The notes below the pieces were generated by a model. The model was not told the DNA's origin. It saw only the letters and a list, made by a program, of their open reading frames with translations, and searched no databases. A DNA stretch of 64,000 nucleotides from Cryptomeria japonica (taxonomy: Eukaryota > Streptophyta > Pinopsida > Cupressales > Cupressaceae). This document shows, piece after piece, positions 24,191 to 37,343 of the stretch. Each line of letters starts with the position of its first letter. Position 1 is the stretch's first letter. The stretch covers positions 203,113,949 through 203,177,948 of the forward strand of contig NC_081409.1 in assembly GCF_030272615.1 (NCBI RefSeq), given 5' to 3'. A program made the translations under genes and the position numbers.

Positions 24191-24340
24191 GGCATGAAAT
24201 GGTTATCCAACCCTTTAGGTTGGATTTGCCTTGGGCTTGGATGCCTAAGTAAAATACAACCCAAAAGGTTAGAATCTCCTAAGGCAAATAAAAATGATAG
24301 TGCCAAATAATGCTAACATCAAAATGAAAATGCATTTTCA

Positions 24341-26698
<2,358 letters not shown>

Positions 26699-28560
26699 TC
26701 TTCAATTCTGCAACTCAAGAACCTACAAGATCAAATGCTAAACAAGAACACTTTCCACAAACATGCGATGCACAATTGAATGCTATATTCCTCAAGTATA
26801 TAATCACAGGTTCAATTACAATTGTACAATGAGGTGCTTATAAATAAAGCATAGAACTAAATTTAGGAGAACTAAAGTGTAAGCATGGGGAGCTAAATAA
26901 GCTCAACTCTAGCTAAACTAGGTGCACAACTAAAATTATAAGCACTCCTAAGTGAAATTAAGAAAAAAAAAATACTAGTTTTAAAAAAGCAACTAATAGC
27001 TAAATATGCTCTAGTGTCCCCCCTAAGTGAAACTTAGGGTGAATAGAAAAACTCCAAATGCATGAATGCAAAAATGGGTCCCAACAACAAAAGGATTGAT
27101 TAGGTACCCAAGTATAAACTAATGAAGTTTCTTGAAGTGGAGAAAAGGAGAAAAAAATATGGAAAAAACCCCTCTCCAAAAGCGAAAGATGCAATGAAAT
27201 GGAAAAGGTACTACATATGACCAAGATGACTAAGATGAAGGACTCCAAGTGGCCCATCAAGTACTAAATCAGTCACATAAGTACAATCAAGATGACCCCT
27301 ATAGGAGAGAAAAGAAGAGACAATTTATCCCCCCCCCCCATAATAAAGAAGCTCCATTGCTAAAGATGAAGGCTCGAGGACAAATGTTGATAGATATCCT
27401 AGAGCAGAAAACCACATTCCTCCCCTTAGGAAGAAATAAATCAAGTGGCTAAAGTTGAAAACAACTCAATGGAAGGAGATGTAAGGAAATGCCCCATGAT
27501 GTGTGCCATGGAAGATTGCTCAATTGTCCATTTATCTGAATCAAAAGATGCCAAATCAACTGAAGCAAATCCAAATTTTTATGAAGATACCTACTAAACA
27601 ACCTCTAAAGCCATTGAATATGAGATGATAGGTATGCTCAAACTACCATCAAGGAGGAATACAATATCCTTAGTCATGTTCCCAATTATTGGAGTGTGTG
27701 ATGTATCAAAAAACCCTATGATATTTGGCAAGTACTCATCCCACTCTATTGAAACTTGAAGGGAACAATCAACTTGTTGAACTGAATTGATCTCTAAAGA
27801 AGCAAGAGATGGAGGAGGATCAACACAAGTCTCAAGAACCACTACAGATGACTAAAACACACATAGGTTCAAGTGACCAAACCTCTCCTCATATTTTTGA
27901 TGTACTCTCAATGCATGAGAGATAGGATCAAATGCACGCTCAATGAGAGAAAAATGTGAGAACTCATACAATAACGATGTACGCTTAACACTACCAACTA
28001 CAACAAGCTCTCTACTATGAAAATCTCTGATAAGCATTGAATCAAGGGTGGACTCAATTGTCTTGCCTATCCCACTATGTGTAATCTAGTAGATAGAAAA
28101 AAGGTTGGAAGATAATACAGGGACACAAAGAACATTATGAATGTGTCACCATCAACCTCAATAGATCCACTCCCATTAACGCTCATGTAAGTGCTATCAA
28201 CCATCAAAATATATGGAAATGCATGATGCTCAAAAGAAGAGAACATAGCCTCTGATGATGCCATATGATGTGAATAATATGAATCTAGAAGACACCTAGA
28301 GGATTGAGAATGTGTTGACGCAAAGAGAGAATGACTTTTCATCTTATCTTCACCACGTGTCATAATGAAGACCCAAAATGTCCAGGTCTTGAAATGGTGG
28401 AAGAGGATGCACTAGATGAAGGCGGTTGAATATTTATCTTTTGAAGAAGTTCTTTTAGTACATCAATTTACTTTGCATAACATTAATGCTCGCCATATCC
28501 TAACTTGGTGCAATAAGCACACTTAAACTTGTCCTTTCTAGATGAAACAAAAAGGGATTT
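26699..28560 (-). pseudogene. Copia retrotransposon remnant lacking integrase and RT
   Basis: Reading right to left, a zinc knuckle CAYCTKLGYGEH is near 28510. A protease-like segment follows with LLDSYYSHHMASSEAMFSSF near 28290, where the D-S/T-G is now DSY. A GAG-pre-integrase end EERFGHLN lies near 27860. The next frame (27594-27842) resembles the acidic linker that normally lies between integrase and RT, so integrase is deleted. A GGGGGG purine run on this strand near 27015-27022 and the AT-rich block 26699-27014 may be the polypurine tract and part of the 3' LTR. Several stops are present. Confidence 0.6.
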
Positions 28561-29072
28561 TTAATGACGTTATGATCTTTCCAACAATATAAGGTTTTAC
28601 TTATTTTGACTTTAATAAATTATTATTATTTATTTTCTAATTGAATTCTAACTAAAGTCCTGATTGACAGGTTGATTGAAAAACATCTATAACTTTCAAA
28701 AACGGTATCACATTTTTTGAATATGAAACATGCATCACATTCTATGCTTTTCCTACTATAGGATGATTTTTTTTTTTGAATTGACCAAGTTAAGATGCAT
28801 GAGATTTCCACAGTCCATATCAATGTTGCTAAAAAATCACATAGTCAAATCTAGAAATTACTTAGCAACAAGTTGAGATGGTCAGACATACGAGTTTTCA
28901 AATTTCTATTAAAAATTGTAGTAGAAAATTTATAATTAATTATTTACTTAAAAAAAATTATAAAAAAATATGTGTCACATCCAGACATGTGTCTACTATT
29001 TATATTAATTTTTTAATAAAAATTACTATGATTCGATTGTGGTTAGGGTGGTAAGACATACACCTACTTCTT
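28561..29072. other. AT-rich spacer, nothing recognised
   Basis: No coding or structural signature is seen. It ends at the LTR that begins at 29073. Confidence 0.45.
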
Positions 29073-30296
29073 TGCTGGCATTTTTGATGATTATGTTGTG
29101 ATTGTCATTGATGGACACACACTTGCTTTGAGATCACTTTTTATGTATAAGTTATGCTCAACCGGTATTTGTTCCAAACCGGTATTATGTATTATAATCT
29201 TTAGACTATCAGTGTTTTGCAGAAAGTGTTTACCGATCTCAAGCAGTATGAAGACCCAAGCGGTATGAAGACCTCAAGCAGTTCGAGGATCTCAAGCAGA
29301 ACGAAGGAAATAAAGCGGCAGTTATCATTTTCCCAGTCTTCATTTTTGTCAACCGGTAATCGGTTTCCTATTTGAACCGGTATTACTCTGTGATGAGTTA
29401 CCAACCAGTAATCGACAAAATTGTAAGAACTGGTAATGCTCTGTGATGAGTTACCAACTAGTATTTGTGTGATGAGTTATCATCCACCGACACTTTGACG
29501 ACGATTTTGTGTCGTGTTACCAAATGTGTCTAGATGTAATGAACCTAGGAACTTGCAATGTAATCCTATTGGACCGACATGAAATCAGATTCCTTTTTAA
29601 GGACATCATGTCTAGGGTTTTAGGTATGAGAGAGAGTTGTTAGGTTTTTTGGTGGTTGATGAGTTTTTGTATGTGTGATCTTAAAAGAGAAGATCAAGTC
29701 TGTGCACAGTAACAAAGTGTGGATTTACTGAAGACTGAAGTAATGCTGAAATGCATTAGCAATGAGCTATCATGGATCTAATCAAGCTGACTGTGCTATT
29801 TGCTATATCATTCACTTGTTGATTACTCACATCTTCGACAAGTTTGAAACCCTTAACCGGGTAGGCTTGGCAAAGCCTTTGTAAATCCTCTAACAAGGTG
29901 GTTCACAACTGTGGATCTGAAATCCTCTCACAAGGTAGTCTTTAATCGGACTTATCTCCTAACAGAGATCGAGATTCCTAACAGGATCTGTTCTGGTGAA
30001 GAACATTGTATGACCTTAACCGGTCTGACCTTAACCGGTCTGGTTACTATTCTGTAGATAGTTACTTGTGAGTTTCATCTCACCGTGGTTTTTCCCATTT
30101 GGGTTTCCACGTCAAAATCTCTTGTGTTATGGTGATTGTGCTTTTGTGGGTGAATGCCTTATTTGTTGTTTGGTTTGTATTTTTGTTAACCGGTTTGTTA
30201 GTAAAACTGTTATACCGGTTTACTACTAAACTGTTTAAGTGTTTGAGTTCAGTAATTTTTGGTATACTAATTCACCCCCCCTCTTAGTATTCATCA
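29073..30296 (+). repeat. LTR of the second pol-less element
   Basis: It begins TGCTGGCATTTTTGATG and ends CTTAGTATTCATCA, with a C-rich run before the end, as in the LTR ending at 1211. The word ACCGGT and its variants (AACCGGTATT, CCGGTCTGACCTTAACCGG) recur more than ten times between 29160 and 30230. No CAAT or TATA box was assigned with confidence. Confidence 0.75.
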
Positions 30297-30298
30297 AT

Positions 30299-30312
30299 TG
30301 GTATCAGAGCCA
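30299..30312 (+). other. Primer-binding site (initiator tRNA-Met type)
   Basis: TGGTATCAGAGCCA starts two bases after the LTR end. Confidence 0.85.
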
Positions 30313-30346
30313 ACCTTTCTATAAGTTTAACCACTTGGAAAGAGAT

Positions 30347-31627
30347 ATGGGGGAATACACTATGAGGGAACTTACTCATCGGCTCACTCAGATTGAGAAA
30401 GCCTATGATGAACTCAAAGTCAAGTATAAGGCCTCTATGGCAACAAGAAGAGAGCATGCTGAGAAACTGATGGAGCTAACTGAAAACAGTTCCTCTGATG
30501 AAGCGGACATGAAAGCCCTAGTTGAAGAAGTTGAAAAACTGAATGAGTCTAATGCTAACCTAAGAAGGGAACTTGAAGGACTGACTATCAGGATGTGTCA
30601 AGAGCTTGAGAATCGGAGAAAAGCTGAAGATCTGGTAAAAGACAAAGATCATGAGATGTCCAAGTTGAAGCAAGAAATCAGTGCACTTACCGCTCATCTC
30701 CAAGAGTGTAAAGTGGAAAAAGAAGAAATGCAAGGTGAACTAAACATGGCGATTTCTGAGAATGCAACCTTGAAGGAGTCCAATGCTACTATTTCCAAAG
30801 AACTCACTGAGTCAAAGGAAATACTTGCCAAATTCAATAAGAGCACTGATAAGCTAGAGAAAAAGCTTGAATCAGCTAAACCGGTAAAGAATACTAATGG
30901 ACTTGGTTTCTCTGAATATGAGGAAGGTGAGACCTTTGGAGAAAATGATGTAGCATCAAAGAAACAACCGACATCAAAGGATAAAGGTAAGAAAAAGTTC
31001 AAACCTATTTGCTTTAATTGTCTCAAGGAAGGACATACTGCTAATGTATGTAGAAATAAGGCTTACAATAACTTTCCTTACTTTCTAAATAATAAGCCTA
31101 GATCCAATAGATTCAATGGAAATTGTTATGCATGCAACAAGTTTGGGCATAGAGCATTTGAATGCAGGTCTGTCATGCACAACACCAGAAGGTATCCTCA
31201 AAGGAGTCAAGAAGTTTTTCCTAAACCCTTTGGGAACTTGAATCCAAACCGGTTTAATACCTATAATCATCAGTCAGGTAGCGGTGGCTAGCAAGTGGCA
31301 ACCAGATGGAGAGCAACTTGTTTGATTTGTCATGGTAGTGGTCACATTGCTGCAACATGCAGAAGGATGAATGGAAACATGAATACTGGACCTTAGAGAG
31401 CACTTGGAATGGTTTGCTATCATTGCAACAAACTGGGTCATACAACAAGATTATGTAGAATGAGAAAGAATATATCGAATGATATACCGGTCACTCCAGA
31501 AGGAAAGATAGATGTTGAAACTATACAATCGGATATGAAGAAATCCTGGAAAAAGAAGTCAGAAGAAGTGTCTCAAGAAGAACCGGTTTCTGCACCTAGT
31601 GTGGAAATCTCTAAACCGACAAACTAA
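30347..31627 (+). pseudogene. Gag-like nucleocapsid protein with four CCHC knuckles, nearly intact
   Basis: The ATG at 30347 opens 314 codons (MGEYTMRELTHRLTQIEKAY...) to a stop at 31289-31291. The same frame continues through a second stop near 31394 to 31627. The first 190 or so residues are a long, strongly charged coiled coil. Knuckles are CFNCLKEGHTANVC (about 31011), CYACNKFGHRAFEC (about 31125), CLICHGSGHIAATC (about 31320) and CYHCNKLGHTTRLC (about 31415). Only two stop codons separate it from a full protein of about 426 residues, so it decayed more recently than the copy at 1286. No protease follows. The ORF 30694-31026 on the other strand is a shadow. Confidence 0.8.
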
Positions 31628-31930
31628 GCTACAAAAAAGCTTAGGGGGAAACTAATTGGTGAAATGTTTCGGACCCCCGGTTTACACCGGTAAAAGACCT
31701 TAACCGATATGTGATACCTGTCAATTGGCAGAAGACCGGAAACGTTAAAAGGCAAATTAGGGTTTACGCCCTAATAGTGGAGCATTTATTATGGTAGGTG
31801 AAGAATTCATTTAAAAGGAATTTTCAAGTCATTTTCACTTATCAGTTTGCGAGCGAAGAAGTTTTCAAGTGCAAAGCGACAAAAGGCGAATTGTTTGAGG
31901 TAGATGGTTGATAAGAAAAATAAGAAAAAT
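31628..31930 (+). promoter_or_regulatory. Inter-ORF leader of the second pol-less element
   Basis: It shares with 2379-2725 the ordered words GCTTAGGGG, GGAGCATTTATTAT, AAAAGGAATTTTCAAGTCATTTTCACT-like sequence and GAGCGAAGAAG. A TATA-like TTTAAAAGG lies near 31811. Homology stops near 31930, before an ORF2 start codon. Confidence 0.4.
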
Positions 31931-32574
31931 CTGCAATTGGAAGGAGTAATGAGGTGTGTTTTTAGAATAACCTATGATATTCATTTCTTTTTTGGTAGCA
32001 TTGATCCTCACACTTATGACTAGAAAATGGAAATCACTTTTTAATGAGTAGAATGATACAAATTGTACAATTATGCTTTCATTGGTACTGAAAAAATTAA
32101 TCCCATAGTACTTGGTTGATTGAGGATGAATATGCTTTCTTGTGGGAGCTCCTCTCTCCTCTTGTGGCTAAAAAAATCCAATAAAATTTAATTCCTATAA
32201 GTTTTTAAAGATGACTTTCCATTCAAATTAGAGATGACTAAGACTTGTGTGTCTTAGAATAGTCTCCACAAATGTAAAATCCTCATTCTTAAAAACTAAT
32301 CCATTGGTAGGAAGGCTTTATCTTATACTCCAATATACAATAATCTTTATGTCAATGAAAGTGATATAACAATGAAATGACCCTTGAATGATTCATTATA
32401 CATAAAAAATACTTGCTTGCTTGACATCTCCTCTTTCTTATACAACTAAAAACTAAATAAAAATTCAATTTTACACACACCTAAAAATATTCTTTAAACT
32501 AAAATTCATTCTAACAAACTCTTAAAAATATCCTTTTAAATAAAATAAAATAAACCCAAAAATCATGAATTTTT
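31931..32574. other. AT-rich spacer, no feature recognised
   Basis: No coding or repeat signature was found before the miniature LTR element at 32575. Confidence 0.45.
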
Positions 32575-32775
32575 TGTTGGTGTTGGAAATAAGCCACACC
32601 CGGACCAACGATGGACTAGTCCAAGAGAGGCCAGTAGCTCAGTGGCAGAGCACTCCAGTGTATGGAAGGTCCTAGGTTTGAGTCCTAACTAGTCCATGTC
32701 TCAACATGATATCAAAACCACGTCCAGCATATGACAAAACATATGAAAAGTCCTATCCATATCCATGTCTCAACA
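32575..32775 (+). mobile_element. Miniature LTR element with tRNA-like LTR, internally deleted copy
   Basis: The 5' LTR is 32575-32706 (TGTTGGTGTTGGAAATAAGC ... GTCTCAACA). It is followed with no gap by the primer-binding-site-like TGATATCAAAACCACGTCC. After about 40 more bases the sequence jumps to a second LTR end (AGTCCTATCCATATCCATGTCTCAACA-like, ending at 32775). The rest of the interior and of the 3' LTR are deleted. The tRNA-like part is 32628-32696. Flanks TTTTT and TCTTT are only a partial target duplication. It lies about 350 bp upstream of the start codon at 33125. Confidence 0.75.
32628..32696 (+). other. tRNA-like module in the LTR (69 nt, degenerate)
   Basis: A box TAGCTCAGTGG and B box GGTTTGAGTCC are both present. 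T-stem CTAGG/CCTAG is intact. The anticodon loop is three bases shorter than in the other copies, and the acceptor stem has mismatches (AGGCCAG against CTAGTCC). It is not a functional tRNA gene. Confidence 0.6.
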
Positions 32776-32934
32776 TCTTTAAATATTAATCCATCCTCAC
32801 TTGTTAATACAAGACCAGTCATTACTTTTGTGTCATCTTGCATTGCATTGAAATAAAAATTGATGATTTGAATTTCAATTAATTTAAACAAATACGGCGA
32901 TAGATAGACATAGCTGTATCATCCCGCCCATGGT

Positions 32935-32980
32935 GACACGCGTATTCTAAGCCAGCACACTCTCCCTAATAGTACACGTG
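32935..32980 (+). promoter_or_regulatory. G-box and CE3-like motifs upstream of the LEA-like gene
   Basis: CACGTG lies at 32975-32980 in the context TACACGTGG (an ABA-response-type G-box). GACACGCGT at 32935-32943 is the reverse complement of ACGCGTGTC, the core of coupling element 3 known from ABA-induced LEA promoters. Both are within 200 bp of the start codon. The match in both motifs is visible; activity is inferred. Confidence 0.5.
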
Positions 32981-33124
32981 GTACTGAAAATATACCTGCC
33001 ATTGCTGCCGCTTCTCATGCAGTTACAAAGTCGACAAACCCTCACAAAAACCCTTATTCACATCCAAAATCTTTAATCCAACCGCAAACATTTACCAGTA
33101 AATTAGAGGAATAGCGAAGAAGCC

Positions 33125-33593
33125 ATGAGATCGTCTGTAAAACAGCTGCTCAATGGAGGAATTCAGGTGTTCCAAATCAGGAAGACGCGAGCTCATATTT
33201 CGATATGCCGAAGCTTCTGCGCGCAGGTCTGAATTTATAGTTATAAAATTTGTTTCTTTGTGGTTATTTGCCAATTTGTAGCTAATTAGGGTTTGTCATT
33301 TGGCGGTGCAGGCGCAGGAAAGAGGCGAAAGCGAGGGCGGCAAAAGGAAATGGAAGGTGCCGGTGGAGAACGCCGACGAAGGTCATGAAGAGAGGTCTTC
33401 TTCAGTTTTGAAAGACGTGAAACAGCACTTGGTTAAGGAGATCGAAACGGCCAAGGACATGGTGAAAAATATCCCTGAAAAGACTAAAGAAACCAAGGAG
33501 GAAATCAAAGATCTGGGCGGCGTCGCTAAGGAGGCTGCCAAGAGAGATTTGCATAAAGTTGCTCAGAAGGTGGGGCTGGCCAAGGACGATTAA
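33125..33593 (+). CDS. Small two-exon gene for a LEA-like, probably mitochondrial, hydrophilic protein
   Basis: Exon 1 is 33125-33226 (ATG, 34 codons), the intron is 33227-33311 (GT...AG, 85 bp, phase 0), and exon 2 is 33312-33593 (93 codons plus TAA), giving 127 residues. The N-terminus (MRSSVKQLLNGGIQVFQIRK...) lacks acidic residues, is rich in Arg/Ser and can form an amphipathic helix, as in mitochondrial presequences. The rest is Lys/Glu/Ala-rich with no Cys or long hydrophobic run (DVKQHLVKEIETAKDMVKN, EKTKETKEEIKDL, VAKEAAKRD), resembling group-3 LEA proteins that protect membranes and proteins during desiccation. A second acceptor AG six bases downstream could remove two residues. GC content and codon use are higher than in the surrounding repeats. 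The exon-2-only ORF has no ATG, which supports the spliced model. The LEA assignment rests on composition, not on a database match. Confidence 0.75.
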
Positions 33594-35400
33594 GTCTTTG
33601 GATTGTTTGGAAAGAGCTGTAAAGCGGAGTGTAGGGACTGAATTCATGAGTGCAGCTCTCATGGATTTTCTTGCAAGGAGACTTTTTGAATTGTGCGTAT
33701 TGTGTAGATGATTGTATATAGAGTACCTTAGTATCCAGGTTTCAAACTGCACATCATCGAAGTATATAATATCTCTTTTATGTATGTTAATTTCTTGTTT
33801 ATTATCTTAGCTGTTGTAATGTATGTGGATTCTTGTTTTGTTTTAAGCTAAATACTCTTTGATTGCTTGTTGAAGTTTTTTGTGACTGTTTTTTAATGTT
33901 ATAGGTTTGATTAGTATTTAATAATGTATATTTGATTTTAATGGTTTACAATAGTTTATATATTTTAATCATATTCTAAGGTGGATTGTATAACGGTTGA
34001 CAATAATTTATATATTTTAATTATATTTTGTGTGTATTGTATTTTTCAAAACTGGTTTAATGAAATCATTGTGTTTAGATTTCTTATTATATTTTGCGTG
34101 TATTGTATTTTCCAAAATTTGTTTATTGAAATTATTGTGTTTAGATTTCCATTAATGACATTAAAGGATGATTCTTTAGTCTCTTCAAAGACTCGAATAG
34201 TAGAGACATTTTGATATTTGATCTTCTTTATGTAGACCAAAGACACTCTCTCTCTACTCTCTTTAACTTGGTTTGTAGTTGTTTTACTTACACTTCCTAT
34301 TCCTATTCTTTATTCTTTATTTTCATTTGCAATATTGGTCTAGCACATTAACATTAATTTAATTATCAATATATATGACCTATTTAATGTCAACTATTGA
34401 TGTCTCATATTAGTTCTATGCATTAGAGCCTAAGTCTCTCTCTCTATATGAAAAATAAAAAAATAAAAAAATCATTAATAAGTAAAAATGTTTAATTTAA
34501 TAAATATTTAAATTATTAACATTTTGGTTTGATGGTGTTAGTGTGGTTTTTTATTTTTTCTTAAATATATAATCAAGTTTTGCTTAGGTTATTTAGATTT
34601 GGTTATTAGGAAGGCATGAAATAATCTAATATTGGTCTTTCACACTCTCACATACATAAATAGGGTTAATTGGTAAAATTAATATATGACCTAATTGGTA
34701 AAATTAATATATGACCTATTTAAAATTATTAACATTTTGGTTTAATGATGTTAGTGTAGGTTTTTTTATTTATGTTTACATATATAATTAAGTTTTGCTT
34801 AGGTTATTTAGATTTTTGTTTAGGTTATTTAGATTTGGTTATTATGAAGGCATGGAATAATCCATTCGTGGCATAGGGTCAATATTGGTCTTTGGCATTC
34901 TCACATACATAAATAGGGTCAATATTGATCTAGCACATTAACATTAATTGATCTAGCACATTAACATTAATTTAAATATCAATATATGACTTATTTAACA
35001 TCAATTATTGATGTCTCATATTAGGTATAGCATTAGAATCTAAGTCTCTCTCCACATATGAAAAATAAAAATTAAAAAAATCATTAATTAGTAAAACTGT
35101 TTAGTTTAATAAATATTTAAAATCATTAACATTTTTGTTTGATGGTGTTCTTATATATATAATTAAGTTGCTTATTATTTAGATTTGGTTATTATGAAGG
35201 CATGAAATAATCCATTTGTGGCATAGTAGTTGAGTCTCACACAATCTATATAATCTATATAATTAAGTTTTGCTTAGGTTATTTAGATTTGGTTATTATG
35301 AAGGCATCACAAAGTAGAGTCTCACACAATCTATTGGACACAACTATTATGCCATCTCTCATCTCTTATTTTTCATTAGTTGAATAGATACAACCATGTG
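33594..35400. repeat. 3' UTR and AT-rich spacer with tandem and dispersed local duplications
   Basis: The first 200 bases probably include the 3' UTR of the gene. A 66-bp near-duplicate occurs at about 34016-34145 (TTATATTTTG(T/C)GTGTATTGTATTTT repeated). From 34338 to 35310 blocks containing TCTAGCACATTAACATTAAT, CATTAACATTTT(T/G)GTTTGATGGTG and GCTTAGGTTATTTAGATTTG recur two to four times with an approximate period of 600 bp. No coding frame is supported. Confidence 0.6.
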
Positions 35401-35921
35401 ATTTTAGCATTTATTAAGTAGGTAAAAATTCCATTTATTTTAGCATTTATCAAATAGGTAAAACTTTCACTTATTTTATATAGTTGGAGTTAGTATACTT
35501 TTTGGATGTATGTGCCACTATTTGTGCTATATATTCAACTCTCATTACTCTTCTTTATTTGTTATGTATTCAACTCTCTTCTTTATTAGTTAGGAAGAGA
35601 AAATGATTAGTTAGTAAGAGTAACGTGAGCTTTTCTTTTATACTCTATTATATATTGTCTTTCAATATCATCTCCTTTTTCAATTCTTATTATGAACATA
35701 CACAGGATAACAATTGTACAATTATTATTCTAGGAAAACCTTCCTCTTGAAGGTAGAAAAACCTAGCAGCAAAGTGTCTCAATTACTTTCAATAGTATGT
35801 CTTTACAATGAATTGCTTTTACTCTTTGAAGCAATATGACAAAAATGGATGCACCCTAGACTGCAATAAGTAATACAATTTGTTGTAGAATTATGTACTG
35901 CATTTACTATCACACATATGA

Positions 35922-37339
35922 CTATTGATATGCAATGGAGGATAAATGATCTGTTGTAAGTTGATCTGCTGGAGGAATGAATCGAACTGCTATATAATAT
36001 ATATTGACATGTTGTGATTTGACATAATTGTCTTCTTCAGTGTTTATATTTTGTAATATCCGATGAGGACATCTATTTTGAACATACACTGCTGTTCTGG
36101 AGGCTTCTGCCCATAGAAAAATCTGAAGGTCTTGATCATGAATCATAGCTTTAGCAGCTTCAACTATAGATATGTTCTTCCTTTCAGTAATCCCATTTTG
36201 TTGAGGGTTGTAAGGAACATAGAACTCCCTCTTGATCCCTGCCTCAATACAGAAATCATGAAAGCTACCCGAGGTGTATTCACCTCCATTGTCAGACCTT
36301 AGAATTTTAATTTTCTTTCCAATGATATTTTCTACAAGAGCTTTAAATTCTTTAAACCTACCTAGGACTTCATTAGACTCTTTAGACCTTAAGAAATAAA
36401 TCCAAGTCTTCCTAGAGTAGTCATCTATAAAAGTTACATAATACAAACATCCACTTAGGGATGGAATTGACATTGGACCACATAAATCTGAATGTACAAG
36501 ATCTAGTATTTCTTTAGATCTACTTTCACTGCTATGGAAAGAACTTTTAACATTTTTACCCATAGCACAACCTTTACAAGTACCATCATTTACATGAATG
36601 AGTTTAGTAATACCTTTTACCATCTTCTCCAAAGATGGAAGAGCCCTGAAGTGAAGATGTCCAAGTCTTCTGTGCCAGAGTTCGTTGGAACTTACATAAT
36701 CATGAATAAGTGCTTGAACTGGGAGAGTGGAGAGTTTGTATAAACTCTCATGTCAATTTATGATCACACGAGCAGTCTTGATGTTGGAGTTCTTAGGCCA
36801 AGCAAGAACTCTTCCTTCAGAAAATGCAATTTGATATCCCTTATCCTCCAAGGCTGAAATAGATGCTAGGTTCCTCTTGATCCCTGGAACGAACAATACA
36901 TCACTTAGGTGTAGAGAAATTCCTGATTCAAGTTTTAGAGATGTAGCACCAATTCCTCTTACAGCATAGCGTGCATCATCCCCAATGATGACTTGGAGAT
37001 GTGAATCTTTCTCTACTAAATCAAAAAGGTACTCCCAATGACCAGTGATATGTCGAGAGGCTCCACTATCAATTAACCATGTATCACTGTCTGTAGCAAC
37101 ATTGCTTGATAATGCTGATATGAAAAGAAAACCATTGGAGTTATCTTCAACCTCCTTCTGAGATGGGACTTCATTGATGTTTGCTCCTTGATGATTAGGT
37201 CTTGTTAAGCAATCCTTTTCAAAGTGACCAAACTTGTCACATCTAAAACACTAGATGCAAGATAGATCTTTCTTCTTCTTCCTAGAGTCAGGTGCATAAT
37301 CTGATTTGAAATCTCTATTCTTTTTAAAGTTGCCCTTCT
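35922..37339 (-). pseudogene. Copia gag C-end, protease and integrase, with RT deleted
   Basis: Reading leftward, gag resumes with WKKGNFKKN and a knuckle CFRCDKFGHFEKDC near 37230, with a stop just before it. Protease has WLIDSGASRHITGH near 37080 with an intact DSG. GAG-pre-integrase has ELWHRRLGHLHFRALPSL near 36680. Integrase has HSDLCGPM (Asp) near 36510, LRSDNGGEYTSG (Asp) near 36290 and PQQNGITERKN (Glu) near 36190, so the DDE triad is present. The frame then passes from RCPHRILQNI directly to SQHVNIYY...FIPPADQLT, which resembles the end of copia RNase H, so RT and most of RNase H are missing without loss of frame. A stop near 36752 separates 35922-36632 from upstream parts. Confidence 0.8.
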
Positions 37340-37343
37340 TCCA

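Larger units (their letters stand above)
29073..31930 (+). mobile_element. Second pol-less Copia/Sirevirus-like element, 3' truncated
   Basis: It contains an LTR (29073-30296), a primer-binding site, gag with four knuckles and the inter-ORF leader. It stops in the leader around 31930, before ORF2. Its layout and sequence words match the element at 787-6950, but the two are clearly diverged family members. No 3' LTR is in the window. Confidence 0.75.

Noticed and set aside
33300-33593. Exon-2 frame as a stand-alone gene starting at 33300
   Set aside because: The codon at 33300 is TTG, not ATG; a spliced model with exon 1 at 33125 gives a proper start, presequence and GT-AG intron.
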